Shown here piece after piece: positions 18,837 to 28,048 of a DNA stretch of 64,000 nucleotides. Position 1 is the first letter of the stretch, and every line of letters begins with the position of its first letter. The notes below the pieces were generated by a model, which worked only from the letters and a program-made list of their open reading frames with translations, did not search any database and was not told the DNA's origin. The position numbers and the translations under genes were made by a program. Origin of the DNA: Niabella insulamsoli (GTDB lineage: Bacteria; Bacteroidota; Bacteroidia; Chitinophagales; Chitinophagaceae); NCBI RefSeq assembly GCF_039652435.2, contig NZ_CP190246.1:4092001-4156000 (forward strand), given 5' to 3'.

Positions 18837-20210
18837 ATGAGTCAGCATCCGCCATTAGCCGCAATGCGCCAATATTTCCAGGAGGGCGCCACAAGAAATA
18901 TTAATTTTAGAAAAGAGCAGCTTAAAAAGTTAAAGAACGCTATTCTTCAGCAGGAAGATGCCCTGAACGAAGCGCTGCACAAGGATTTGAAGAAAAGCAA
19001 AGAAGAAATTTGGATCACAGAAACAGGGACGGTTTTGTCGGAAATCAATTTTTTCCTGAAACAACTCGACCGCCTGGCAGCGCCACAAAAAGTGGCGACC
19101 AACCTGATCAATCTTCCCGGTAAAAGTTATATTGTAAATGAACCGCGGGGCGTGGTGTTGGTCATTGCTCCCTGGAATTATCCTTTTCAGCTTTCGTTTG
19201 TCCCGCTCGTGGGAGCTATCGCCGCCGGCAATTGTGTGGTATTAAAACCCAGCGAAGCGTCATCAGCTACGGAACATATTATCCAGGAAATTATTGCCCG
19301 CACATTTGACCCCAACTATGTCCGCTGCGTCTGCGGCGACGGAGCGGAAGTGATATCCAAACTAACAAGAGATTTTCGGTTCGACCATATATTTTATACC
19401 GGGAGCACGGCAGTGGGAAAAATAATTTATCAGACGGCCGCCGCGCAGCTTATTCCTGTTACGCTCGAGTTGGGCGGCAAAAGCCCTTGTGTGGTTACAG
19501 CCCGTGCCAACCTGCGATTAGCCGCTAAAAGAATTGCACTTGCAAAATTCTCAAATGCGGGCCAGATGTGCATTACACCCGATTACCTGCTCGTACACGC
19601 TTCAGTTAAAGATGCATTTTTAACGCAGTTAAAAGAAGTGATTGTCGATTTTTTCGGAGCTGATCCAAAATCCAGTTATGACTACGGGCGCATTATAAAC
19701 GACAAGCAGTTTGAAAGGTTAGAAGGATATTTACAGACAAGCCAGGTGGTTTTTGGCGGCGCCACCGACAGAGACACACTTTATATTGCGCCCACCATCC
19801 TCGAGGCGCCGGATATCAACGCGCCCATCATGAAAGAAGAAATATTTGGCCCACTGTTGCCGGTTTTCACTTACCAAAGCGACGAAGAAGCGCTGAGGTT
19901 AATCAACCATAACCCGAACCCGCTGGCATTCTACATTTTCAGCGATGACAAAAAAGAAGCGGAAACCTGGTTGGGAAGCGTGCCAAGCGGCGGCGCCTGC
20001 ACCAACGCTGTTGCCGTGCATTATCTTAACAGAAACCTGCCATTCGGCGGCATCGGAAATAGCGGCATCGGGCGTTATCACGGGAAATTTTCTATGGAGA
20101 CTTTTAGCCATCAGCGCGCAATTTTGAAAGCAGCGACCTGGCCCGATTTGAAAATGGCCTATCCATCTTTCAAAGGCAAGTTGTCCATCCTTAAAAAACT
20201 AATCAGGTAG
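18837..20210 (+). CDS. Aldehyde dehydrogenase, class-3-like
   Basis: A 457-residue NAD(P)-dependent aldehyde dehydrogenase. Catalytic Cys245 lies in SNAGQMCITPDY and the general base Glu211 in TLELGGKSP; the cofactor loop is FYTGSTAVGK. Length near 460 and a hydrophobic/basic tail match the fatty-aldehyde (class 3, AldH/YwdH) group, which often oxidises medium- to long-chain aldehydes at the membrane. Single gene. The convergent gene downstream is only about 10 bases away and no hairpin separates them. Confidence 0.9.
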   Translation: MSQHPPLAAMRQYFQEGATRNINFRKEQLKKLKNAILQQEDALNEALHKDLKKSKEEIWITETGTVLSEINFFLKQLDRLAAPQKVATNLINLPGKSYIVNEPRGVVLVIAPWNYPFQLSFVPLVGAIAAGNCVVLKPSEASSATEHIIQEIIARTFDPNYVRCVCGDGAEVISKLTRDFRFDHIFYTGSTAVGKIIYQTAAAQLIPVTLELGGKSPCVVTARANLRLAAKRIALAKFSNAGQMCITPDYLLVHASVKDAFLTQLKEVIVDFFGADPKSSYDYGRIINDKQFERLEGYLQTSQVVFGGATDRDTLYIAPTILEAPDINAPIMKEEIFGPLLPVFTYQSDEEALRLINHNPNPLAFYIFSDDKKEAETWLGSVPSGGACTNAVAVHYLNRNLPFGGIGNSGIGRYHGKFSMETFSHQRAILKAATWPDLKMAYPSFKGKLSILKKLIR

Positions 20211-20220
20211 ATTACCATTT

Positions 20221-20991
20221 TTAAAACCGGAAAGCAGCTAAAACGCCTGTGCGAATACCTGCCCAGGACCCGCCTAGATCCATGCGGCCGCCGTTGGCAT
20301 TTACTGTAATTGTTTCTTTCACAAAGGGAAGGTCGATATCTTCAAGATAGGAGCGAAGCTCCTGCTGCGCTTCAGCGGGTATGGTTTGGCCTGAAACGCC
20401 AATCACATGGCCTGAAGCTCCGCCGATCGAAGGGCCGGCGATCCAAAGATCAATGCTGAAATGTTTACCTACATGCCATTGCGCGCCGATCAGCAGACCC
20501 GCGGTATGCGAAGTGAGATCGCCGGAAAGGGTAAGATCATAATTTTGCCCGGCATCCACTTCATAACTCAGCATGGTTTCGTGCAGTTTATATGTCGCGA
20601 AACGGTAATAAGGCCCCACGTAAAATCCATGGCCAAACCCTTTTTTACCTAAATAAACGCGCATTTCCGGCGTTAAAGCCACGTTGCTAACCTTTGCCTG
20701 ATCAATAATATCATTGAGAAAGGGATTATCATCAACAATTACCTCGCGTTTAATAGTGGTTTTGAGCGGCATGTTGGTTGCCGGCATGAGCCTTCCGGAA
20801 AGCGCAACAGAGATGCGCTTGTTGATAATCCTTTCATATTGCAAAGCATAATTCTTTAAAATCGGTGCGGTAACATTGAATTTTACCAGGTTGAGCGCCC
20901 TTGGTTTATCGGATGGCGCGCCGGCCGGTTGTTGCGCACGGGCCGCTGCGGAGAAGAGCAACAGAAAAAATATTAGGTGAAGAGGCTTCAT
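20221..20991 (-). CDS. DUF3575-like outer-membrane protein
   Basis: A 256-residue exported protein with a signal peptide ending A-R-A-Q. The segment 'NLVKFNVTAPILKNYALQYERIINKRISV' followed by a Y-x-G-P-Y-Y-R-F strand is characteristic of the DUF3575 family of small Bacteroidota barrels. It ends in A-A-F-R-F, a barrel-type C-terminus. Function unknown. It follows the MutS-like gene on the same strand after 40 bases, so the two may share a transcript. Confidence 0.65.
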   Translation of the reverse strand: MKPLHLIFFLLLFSAAARAQQPAGAPSDKPRALNLVKFNVTAPILKNYALQYERIINKRISVALSGRLMPATNMPLKTTIKREVIVDDNPFLNDIIDQAKVSNVALTPEMRVYLGKKGFGHGFYVGPYYRFATYKLHETMLSYEVDAGQNYDLTLSGDLTSHTAGLLIGAQWHVGKHFSIDLWIAGPSIGGASGHVIGVSGQTIPAEAQQELRSYLEDIDLPFVKETITVNANGGRMDLGGSWAGIRTGVLAAFRF

Positions 20992-21031
20992 GTTATTTTT
21001 GCTGCTAAGTTATCAAATCAGCGCCGGCGCT

Positions 21032-22810
21032 CTATATTATTTCCATCTTTTTCATCAGGTAGCTGGCGCTAAGCGAGTTGCAAACGCCTCCTTTCAGTTT
21101 ATAGTCAAACAGGAGTTCATCATTAACAATCGTGGATTCGAAGGAACGGTTGCCGATAAAACGGGGGTATTCCTCAATAAGCTGTGCCACCACGATATCG
21201 TGCGTCGCAATGATACCAAACGTATCGAATGTTTTCATTTTACGGATCAGCCCGATTGTGCCATTGCGCTTGTCATTGCTATTGGTCCCTCTCAAAATCT
21301 CGTCGAGGATGATGAAGGAATGCTTTCCGCTTTTCAGGCTTTCGATAATCGCCTGAAGCCTTTTTAATTCGGCATAAAACAAGGACTCATCATCCTGCAA
21401 AGAGTCGGTGATGCGCATACTGACAAAAATATCGAAGGGGTAAAACCCGAAAGTTGTCGCACAAACAACCGAGCCCGCTTTCGCCAAAATGAGATTAGTG
21501 CCCAGCGTTCGTAAAAAGGTACTTTTGCCGCTCATGTTGGAACCCGTCAGTATCACAAACTTTTGTTGATTGAAAGAAACATCGTTCGTTACCCTTTTAT
21601 CGGGACGAACCAGGATGTGGCCCAATCCTTCGACCTGAAAGAAAGGCTGGGCAGCCATTTCGGGCATGCAAAAAGAGCTATTGTTATAAGACAGGTTTGC
21701 AAAACTACCCAAAGCTTCAACGCGGCCGATCAATTGCAGCCATTCCTTAATTTTAGGAGCATGTTGCTGTTTCCAGCGGCCCAGCCGAAATAAGATATGA
21801 ACATGAAAAAGAAAAAAGCCATTTAAAAAAAGGCTCACCGCGAGGTTGATTACCGATTCTAAATAATTAAACAATCCGGCGAGTTGGCCAATTAAAAATG
21901 AAGCGGGCTTTTCTTTTGCTGCCAGTTGTTGCTGCAATTGTTTCAATAACGGAGACGTAAAATCTTCCTCTTCTATCAATCGTAATTGTTTGCTATAGTT
22001 TTGCAGGATTTTGCTAACCGATGTTGAAACAGACAATTGCGCGCTGATTTTTTTCCCAAATGCGCCCGCAATGATGAGGTTGAGTACAAATAATTTATAA
22101 ACTAAATTCAGTGCTTCATTTTGCTCCGTGACAATAAAGAACACCAGCGCTCCCAGCGTTGACAACGGAAAAATCATCAACACATAGTATAGCCATTTTT
22201 TGATAAGCACAGTGTCGCTGTCGATCCACAAGAAAAGCTTTTCCAAATCTCTTTTTTTCGATTGATGAAGGCTTCCGTGCGCGTAAAGGCGCTGCCGGAA
22301 GTCAATTTTGCCAGACAATTCGCGGATGGCTTCCTGTCTTTGCCTGATCGATGAAACGTCAGGCCGAAGCAGGTCGTCGGCCAGTTGTCGTCTGCCAAAA
22401 GAAGTGCTGCACCGATTGATATAAGCAAACAAACCTCCTTCGCTAAAAAGGTCAAGGTCGTAAGAATAAGGGTGTTGTCGGTCTTCATACGACTTGCCGG
22501 CGTCATAATCCGACTGATTTGTTTCGAGAAAAATAGCTTCTTTTTTGTTCCATTCGCTCAAAGCTTCATAAAAACGCCGCTGCTGCTGCTGGCGTCCATA
22601 GCGGTTGACCAGCACTAAAAAGGCCACAAAGCACAACACGGCAGCGACGATCACGAGCGCTGCGCTGGTTTGGGTGGCCATGTAAATCAAAAGAACGACA
22701 AGCAGAAAAGATATAAAGCGCGCAAAACTCAACCATACCAGTCTTTTCTTCAGCGCTTCTGTTTTCAGGCTGAATACTTTATACCTGCTTTTATAAATAT
22801 CTATTACCAC
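21032..22810 (-). CDS. Membrane-anchored MutS-like ATPase
   Basis: A 592-residue protein with the clamp/ATPase half of MutS but no mismatch-recognition domain. Hydrophobic helices occur at about 28-48, 50-69, 205-228 and 236-252, with another near 320-342. The helical core follows (SFGRRQLADDLLRP, then the coiled region to 370). The ATPase domain has Walker A GSNMSGKS (423-430), Walker B FIILDE (D503, E504) and the N-terminal Asn-containing loop expected for MutS. It is widespread in Bacteroidota but its role is not known; a conventional mismatch-repair function is unlikely. Confidence 0.82.
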   Translation of the reverse strand: MVIDIYKSRYKVFSLKTEALKKRLVWLSFARFISFLLVVLLIYMATQTSAALVIVAAVLCFVAFLVLVNRYGRQQQQRRFYEALSEWNKKEAIFLETNQSDYDAGKSYEDRQHPYSYDLDLFSEGGLFAYINRCSTSFGRRQLADDLLRPDVSSIRQRQEAIRELSGKIDFRQRLYAHGSLHQSKKRDLEKLFLWIDSDTVLIKKWLYYVLMIFPLSTLGALVFFIVTEQNEALNLVYKLFVLNLIIAGAFGKKISAQLSVSTSVSKILQNYSKQLRLIEEEDFTSPLLKQLQQQLAAKEKPASFLIGQLAGLFNYLESVINLAVSLFLNGFFLFHVHILFRLGRWKQQHAPKIKEWLQLIGRVEALGSFANLSYNNSSFCMPEMAAQPFFQVEGLGHILVRPDKRVTNDVSFNQQKFVILTGSNMSGKSTFLRTLGTNLILAKAGSVVCATTFGFYPFDIFVSMRITDSLQDDESLFYAELKRLQAIIESLKSGKHSFIILDEILRGTNSNDKRNGTIGLIRKMKTFDTFGIIATHDIVVAQLIEEYPRFIGNRSFESTIVNDELLFDYKLKGGVCNSLSASYLMKKMEII

Positions 22811-23059
22811 AGCTTAAAATTTCGTCGGAAATATAAATGAATATAGCGAAGAATGTTTGTATTTTTGATGCTTTGCTGCCGCCGTGGCGCAAGCACCGGC
22901 AGCAGCAAAAGTTATCATTTTTATTTGCTGAAGTAGGGCGTTCTTTTTTCGTAAAATCCGGTGACAGGTTAAGCAACAGCGGCCTTTGTTAAGGTTTGGG
23001 TTAGAGACCACGGTAAAAAACAACGTGATATTACTGGCGGTTTAAATCTTTAATTTCAA

Positions 23060-23788
23060 ATGGCTGTATTGATTTTTTTTCTGGCACACTGGTTCTTATC
23101 GCTTTTTTGCCAAACCTTTTTTCTGCATCGATACGCTTCCCACAAAATGTTTACCATGAGCAAATTTTGGGAGCGCTTTTTCTATGGCTTTACCATTATT
23201 GTGCAGGGTTCTTCTTTTCTAAATCCGAGAGCTTACGCGATCATGCATCGTATGCACCATGCCTACAGCGATACCGAGAAAGACCCGCATTCGCCTCATT
23301 TTTTTAGAGATGTTTGGCAGATGACCATGCGCACCAAGGATATCTATCTTAATTATGCCAAATATAAAGTTGAGCCCGAAAAAGCGTTCCAGGGCAATTA
23401 CCCTGAGTGGCCGTTGATGGATAAGATCAGCAATATGTGGAGCGTGCGCATATTATTTGGCGCAGGCTATTTTTTATTTTACTGGTTTTTCGCCACCAGC
23501 TGGTGGATGTTTTTGCTGCTACCGGTTCATTTTTTTATGGGCCCTGTTCATGGCGCCATCGTAAACTGGTGCGGCCACAAATATGGTTACGTCAACTACA
23601 ATAACCATGATCATAGTAAGAACTCGCTTCCTTTAGACTTTCTGCTGATGGGCGAACTGATGCAAAACAATCACCACAAAAGCCCCAATAGCATCAATTT
23701 TGCTAAAAAATGGTTTGAGTTTGACCCCACCTATCCGGTTATCCTCGTTTTGAACAAACTGCGTGTAATCAGGTTAAGGCGTCCCTAA
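23060..23788 (+). CDS. Membrane fatty-acid (acyl-CoA type) desaturase
   Basis: A 242-residue di-iron membrane desaturase, short for the family. The three histidine clusters are H23RYASH28, HRMHH (about residue 65) and QNNHHKSP (about residue 200), and an extra HDHS lies before the third. Hydrophobic segments lie between them. It would insert a double bond in a membrane acyl chain, probably delta-9. The start at ATG 23060 keeps the first helix and first box. No electron-transfer partner is adjacent. Confidence 0.85.
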   Translation: MAVLIFFLAHWFLSLFCQTFFLHRYASHKMFTMSKFWERFFYGFTIIVQGSSFLNPRAYAIMHRMHHAYSDTEKDPHSPHFFRDVWQMTMRTKDIYLNYAKYKVEPEKAFQGNYPEWPLMDKISNMWSVRILFGAGYFLFYWFFATSWWMFLLLPVHFFMGPVHGAIVNWCGHKYGYVNYNNHDHSKNSLPLDFLLMGELMQNNHHKSPNSINFAKKWFEFDPTYPVILVLNKLRVIRLRRP

Positions 23789-23813
23789 CTGCTAAGAAAA
23801 TACGGGCCGGGCA

Positions 23814-24851
23814 TTAACCACATTTCTCGTGGTAATTGATTAATTCAATAGGCGCCGCTTCAATCTCGTAATTCGAATAACGAACGATGATCTCATCGAG
23901 AATAGCTTCGATGGCTTCGGGATCATTGATGGTAACGAGCTTGCTGCGATACTCTTTAATATTTGGCAATCCTTTGAGATAATTGGCGTAATGCCGGCGC
24001 ATTTCGTTGATGCCAATCACGGGGCCTTTCCAATCGAGGCTTTTACGCAAATGTTTGCGCACCACATTCACGCGTTCTTCAACTGTCGGCGGTGCAAGTA
24101 AAGTCCCTGTTGCTACAAAATGTTTGATTTCTCTGAATATCCACGGATATCCGATGGCTGCACGGCCGATCATAATGCCATCAACGCCGTAGCGGTTTTG
24201 ATATTCAAGAGCTTTTTGCGGGCTGTCGATATCGCCATTGCCAAAAATCGGTATTTTGATGCGGGGATTGTTTTTTACTTTACCGATCAGCGTCCAGTCG
24301 GCCTCTCCTTTATACATTTGACAACGTGTACGCCCGTGAATGGCCAGCGCCTGAATACCAACATCCTGCAAACGCTCAGCAACTTCTTCGATATTTAACA
24401 TGCTATCATCCCAGCCCAACCTGGTTTTCACTGTCACAGGCAATGACGTGCTCTTTACAACAGCGTCGGTCAGGCGCACCATCAGATCAATATCTTTCAA
24501 TACGCCGGCGCCGGCGCCTTTTAAAGCTACTTTTTTTACAGGGCAGCCGAAATTGATATCAAGCAAATCGGGTTGGGTTACATCCACGATTTTCGCCGCA
24601 AGCGACAGGCTTTCTTCGTCGCCGCCAAAAATTTGGATACCGATGGGGCGTTCATAATCAAAAATGTCGAGCTTGCGCCGACTTTTGATGGCGTCGCGGA
24701 TAAGGCCCTCGCTGCTGATAAATTCGGTGTACATCAGATCGGCGCCATTGTCTTTGCAAACTGCCCGGAACGGCGGATCGCTTACATCCTCCATAGGAGC
24801 CAGCAGCAGGGGAAAATCGGGTAAAGATATTTTATTGCCTATATTGACCAT
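23814..24851 (-). CDS. dusB: tRNA-dihydrouridine synthase, DusB family
   Basis: FMN-dependent reductase of uridine in tRNA; 345 residues. Key elements are APMEDVSDPPFR at the start of the TIM barrel, NFGCPVKKV with catalytic Cys103, the K-T-R-L-G-W loop, AIHGRTR and the phosphate-binding GNGDI and MIGRAAIG strands. The C-terminal helical domain is complete. It is monocistronic. DusB members modify U17, but the target position here is not read from sequence. Confidence 0.92.
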   Translation of the reverse strand: MVNIGNKISLPDFPLLLAPMEDVSDPPFRAVCKDNGADLMYTEFISSEGLIRDAIKSRRKLDIFDYERPIGIQIFGGDEESLSLAAKIVDVTQPDLLDINFGCPVKKVALKGAGAGVLKDIDLMVRLTDAVVKSTSLPVTVKTRLGWDDSMLNIEEVAERLQDVGIQALAIHGRTRCQMYKGEADWTLIGKVKNNPRIKIPIFGNGDIDSPQKALEYQNRYGVDGIMIGRAAIGYPWIFREIKHFVATGTLLAPPTVEERVNVVRKHLRKSLDWKGPVIGINEMRRHYANYLKGLPNIKEYRSKLVTINDPEAIEAILDEIIVRYSNYEIEAAPIELINYHEKCG

Positions 24852-24881
24852 TAAAAAGATTTTTTTTAATTAACTATATTT

Positions 24882-24889
24882 TATATTTG
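24882..24889 (+). promoter_or_regulatory. Candidate -7 element of the broken lipoprotein gene
   Basis: TATATTTG matches TAnnTTTG and lies 60 bases before the ATG at 24950. No clear TTG -33 box was found at the expected distance; the upstream sequence is a T-tract. Confidence 0.35.
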
Positions 24890-24949
24890 TCCCAACCAAA
24901 GAGAAAGACTGCAGCTAATCTTTGCTAACTATTTTAAAAATTAAAATTT

Positions 24950-26324
24950 ATGAAAAAGAAAAACATTTTGGCCTGCGCCGCAATAGCGTTGCTGGCATGT
25001 TCCTGTCAAAAAAACATCACCCCCCCCCGCAGCAGAACTTCGGGTAGATCCTGCAAAAGTATTAAGAGTTCCCCAAACTGACGAAGAAAAACTACTAGTG
25101 AGCAACATTCAAAAAGTAACTAATGTGTTGCGCGAAGTTTATGAAGAACCTCAGACGGCATTGTTGATGCGGGAAGTTTTGCGCTCTCGCACTGTTGGCG
25201 ATAAAGCTGTTTATCTTAGAGATCTTATTGATGCCGACAGAAGCTCTTTAAAAGAAAACAAACTGCTGATGGCCGCTTTAAAAGACAAAGGTGTGAGCCT
25301 GAGTACTTTTGCCTCAAATTTTTCTCAAAAAGTAAGTAAGACAAATGATGTTCAACTACAGGCTTTTGTGAATAATTTAAAAGCGGCAACCTCGGTAAAA
25401 ACTGTTCAAAGATCTGTCAACCCAACCACCTACTCTTATTATGAGAATCAGGCCAACGGAGGTTTACATGAACTTACGATTTATGAACCTTATCCCTTTG
25501 AGGAATCTACCGATGAAGTGTATGGAAGCCTGTTGCCCACATTAGTAGCGGCTACTGCGGATGCTGACGAAGGGATTGGCTACCGACCTGTTTATAACTC
25601 GAATAACCAATTGTTACGTTACGATGAGGTACTGGTAAATGATGATTATGCGGAGCAAAACCCAACACTGATTATTGGGGTTAATGGTATTGAGCCGGAT
25701 ATCGTGGACAATGCTGGGATACCCGTTTCTTACGATCCAGGTACTCCGATCGTAGTACCAAATCTTCCAAGAAGGGTTTTAAAGGTAGATATTGGCGAAG
25801 TCACTTGTACTAAACAGTACGATGCACTCATTAGCTTTACAGGTAACGGCGGAGGCTCAGAAATACGATTTACTAGGGCTGATGCTTATTTAAAAGTACA
25901 GGATGGTCAGGTTCTCGCAGACAATTTTTTAACTCCCGGGCCGTCTTCAATAAGTCGAAAGGATATCAGAAAAAAACGCGCGGTGACCTTCTCCGCCGAG
26001 TGGGATGGGGACTGGGAAGTTGATAACCTACAACAGTTTATGGCTGTATATGAGGAAGACAATGCCAACACTGCCGAAATTGGTGGCAAACTTACAACCA
26101 CGATGAAAATAAGTGACAGTGTTGGCATAGGAACTGAAGGTAATTTTAAAATCACGTACAAGTCTAAGGATGAAATCATTTATCAGGGCAAACTTAACCG
26201 GGATGTCTTTGAAGCATTAAATGTGACAGATTTGGGCTGTGGAAGAAAGGGTGGCTGGGCTATTCGAAACTGTTCTTCTCCGGTAAGGTTTACAATGTGG
26301 CATCAAGTTTATATAGGTAACTAA
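24950..26324 (+). pseudogene. Lipoprotein gene frameshifted at a C9 tract (possibly phase-variable)
   Basis: The ATG at 24950 starts a good lipoprotein signal (MKKKNILACAAIALLACSC). This frame passes into nine consecutive C bases at 25020-25028 and hits TGA about 55 bases further on. The long downstream frame, which runs to the stop at 26324, is open from directly after the tract (GCA GCA GAA CTT at 25029) and has no signal of its own. Eight or eleven C bases would join them exactly, giving ITPPAAELRVDP. The encoded protein would be about 457 residues, helical N-terminally and beta-rich C-terminally, and I recognise no domain. Either slipped-strand phase variation, a recent mutation, or a base-calling error explains it. 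Confidence 0.75.
25020..25028 (+). repeat. Poly-C tract (C9) within lipoprotein reading frame
   Basis: Nine consecutive C residues just after the lipobox. The length is one more than needed to keep the signal peptide and the mature protein in one frame. Homopolymers of this size are common slippage sites. Confidence 0.85.
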
Positions 26325-26335
26325 GTGTTAAACAA

Positions 26336-26368
26336 AAGTAGCTTCTGATTTGACTTCAGAAGCTACTT
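26336..26368. terminator. Hairpin between lipoprotein and barrel genes
   Basis: A perfect 13-base inverted repeat, AAGTAGCTTCTGA at 26336-26348 and TCAGAAGCTACTT at 26356-26368, with a 7-base loop. No T-run follows, and a co-directional gene begins 16 bases later, so it may be a partial terminator or an RNA-stability element. Confidence 0.6.
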
Positions 26369-26383
26369 CCCATCAAAAATTAT

Positions 26384-27013
26384 ATGCGAATCATAACAAT
26401 AACACTCCTTGTAACCATCTGTTCGCTCTTTTGCATACCACTAAAAGGTCAAAGCGTCAAGCTTTCTGCTTCGGGGCTTTATATTAGCTTCGGTACAGGA
26501 GATTTTTTGGGCTATGGTATTGGAGTTGGCGTAAGTAAAAACCTCATTAAAAAACCAAGATTGGGCTTAGGGCAACTCTTAGTTGGCGGCGAGCTTTTTT
26601 TCGAACAAGGGAAAAAAGAACCCACCATTTATGATACCTCACCAGCAGATATTTTGTATAACGAGCCCACATTTTATCATGTTTCCGGCAGCAGCATGTG
26701 GGCTAAAGCCGAGTATCATCCACTTCACAAAGTATTGCCCGGGCTTTATTTAAGCGTTGGCCCCACAATCGGGTATTGGAATCGAACAAAAGAAGAGTAT
26801 GCGGGAACTCGTATAAATAACTCGAATCGGATTGTGCGTATCTCAATACTCGAATTCGACAACGGTGCTATTGTAGGGTATAGACTTTCAGGTGGTATCA
26901 ATTTCAATATCTCGACAAAAACCTATGTTGGAGCCAGAATGGACTTTTCGAATAATACAAAAGGAGAAATCAATTCTTTGTTGGGGTTAAAGCTGGGTTT
27001 TAATATCAACTAA
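26384..27013 (+). CDS. Small outer-membrane beta-barrel protein, unknown
   Basis: A 209-residue exported protein; signal peptide ends in L-K-G-Q. The rest alternates glycine/aromatic strands (LYISFGTGDFLGYGIGVGV; GLYLSVGPTIGYWN; YVGARMDFSNN) like an eight-stranded barrel, and the family is not recognised. It follows the broken lipoprotein gene after 60 bases with a strong hairpin between, and the two could form a lipoprotein/porin module. Confidence 0.65.
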   Translation: MRIITITLLVTICSLFCIPLKGQSVKLSASGLYISFGTGDFLGYGIGVGVSKNLIKKPRLGLGQLLVGGELFFEQGKKEPTIYDTSPADILYNEPTFYHVSGSSMWAKAEYHPLHKVLPGLYLSVGPTIGYWNRTKEEYAGTRINNSNRIVRISILEFDNGAIVGYRLSGGINFNISTKTYVGARMDFSNNTKGEINSLLGLKLGFNIN

Positions 27014-27090
27014 AAAATACTTCTTCAGCCTTAAAGAGCTGCCTGCGGGCCGCTCTTTTCTCTTTCTTTTTAAACCCGCGCATTTAACCA

Positions 27091-27098
27091 TATTTTTG
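27091..27098 (+). promoter_or_regulatory. Candidate -7 element upstream of the CPBP/cdsA unit
   Basis: TATTTTTG fits TAnnTTTG, 24 bases before the ATG at 27122. The expected -33 TTG is not evident, so this is weak. Confidence 0.3.
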
Positions 27099-27121
27099 CA
27101 TTTCAATTTTTAATATAGATT

Positions 27122-28048
27122 ATGACAAGGTTAAGCGAGAAGGGCGTTTCTTATTTGGCGGGTTTTTTTATGCTGATTGCTTTTGGTGTGGCAGGCAATA
27201 TCCTGGGCGGCTTAATCGGTATTGCCGCCGTTGCAGCCATGAGCGGCGAAAGCCCAATTTTCGTTGCCGAAAACTTACAAAAATTAATTGGCGACGCTGA
27301 TTATTTAAGAGAAATGCAGGTGTTGCAAACCCTCTCTGCGCTTTTTGGATTTTTAGTGCCGACCTTGTTTGTGGCTTCCAGGCTGAGCCGCCATCCCCTA
27401 CAATTAACCGGCTTGAAAGGCCGCCTTCCCGGCCGCCTGGTCTTACTTACGGTTTTTATAATAGCCGCCGGCCTTGCTTTGAGCGGCGCGCTGGGATATT
27501 TTACCTATAAGCTGCCTTTCCCCATCGATTGGCGCATTTTGTTTGATCAACTCGAAGACACTTATGCCGAAGCTGCAACCGGCATCATCAATTTGGATTC
27601 GATACCCGAACTGCTCATCTCGATCGGCGTGCTGGCGGTGGTGCCCGCTGTCTGCGAAGAAACTTTTTTCAGAGGGGGGCTTCAAAACTATCTGTATCGC
27701 GGCACCGGAAAATTCTGGCTCAGCATTATTATCGTCAGCGTGATTTTCAGCGCCGTTCACTTTTCTGTTTACGGATTTCTTTCGAGGGTGGCGCTCGGTA
27801 TTGTTTTAGGGCTTCTCTATCAATATAGCGGAAAGCTCTGGCTGAGCATCCTGGCCCATTTTATTAATAACGCTGCGGCTGTGATTGTGATGTACGTGTC
27901 CCGCGCCGATGGGAAATCGATGGAGGAAATACTGAGCGACAAAGAAGGAAGTTATTTAGGGTTTATTGCCCTTCCTATCGTCATTTTTTTATTCATGCAA
28001 TATCGAAAAAACACACAGGCTTCCCCTGCTTTAACTGATGGCATTTAA
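27122..28048 (+). CDS. CPBP-family intramembrane glutamic endopeptidase
   Basis: A 308-residue polytopic membrane protein of the ABI/CPBP (CAAX protease-like) family. The catalytic motifs are E179-E180-TFFRGGLQ, a second helix with S-A-V-H-F-S-V-Y-G-F and a third with LAHFINNAAA. Substrates in this phylum are unknown. It overlaps the start of cdsA by 11 bases, so translation is likely coupled. Confidence 0.88.
   Translation: MTRLSEKGVSYLAGFFMLIAFGVAGNILGGLIGIAAVAAMSGESPIFVAENLQKLIGDADYLREMQVLQTLSALFGFLVPTLFVASRLSRHPLQLTGLKGRLPGRLVLLTVFIIAAGLALSGALGYFTYKLPFPIDWRILFDQLEDTYAEAATGIINLDSIPELLISIGVLAVVPAVCEETFFRGGLQNYLYRGTGKFWLSIIIVSVIFSAVHFSVYGFLSRVALGIVLGLLYQYSGKLWLSILAHFINNAAAVIVMYVSRADGKSMEEILSDKEGSYLGFIALPIVIFLFMQYRKNTQASPALTDGI

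Noticed and set aside
22811..23059. Small minus-strand open frames upstream of the MutS-like gene
   Set aside because: Alanine- and cysteine-rich low-complexity products, no known family and no promoter or start context.
25098..26324. GTG at 25098 as the start of an independent cytoplasmic protein
   Set aside because: The frame is open back to the C tract and joins a good lipoprotein signal if one C is removed, so an internal start is less likely.
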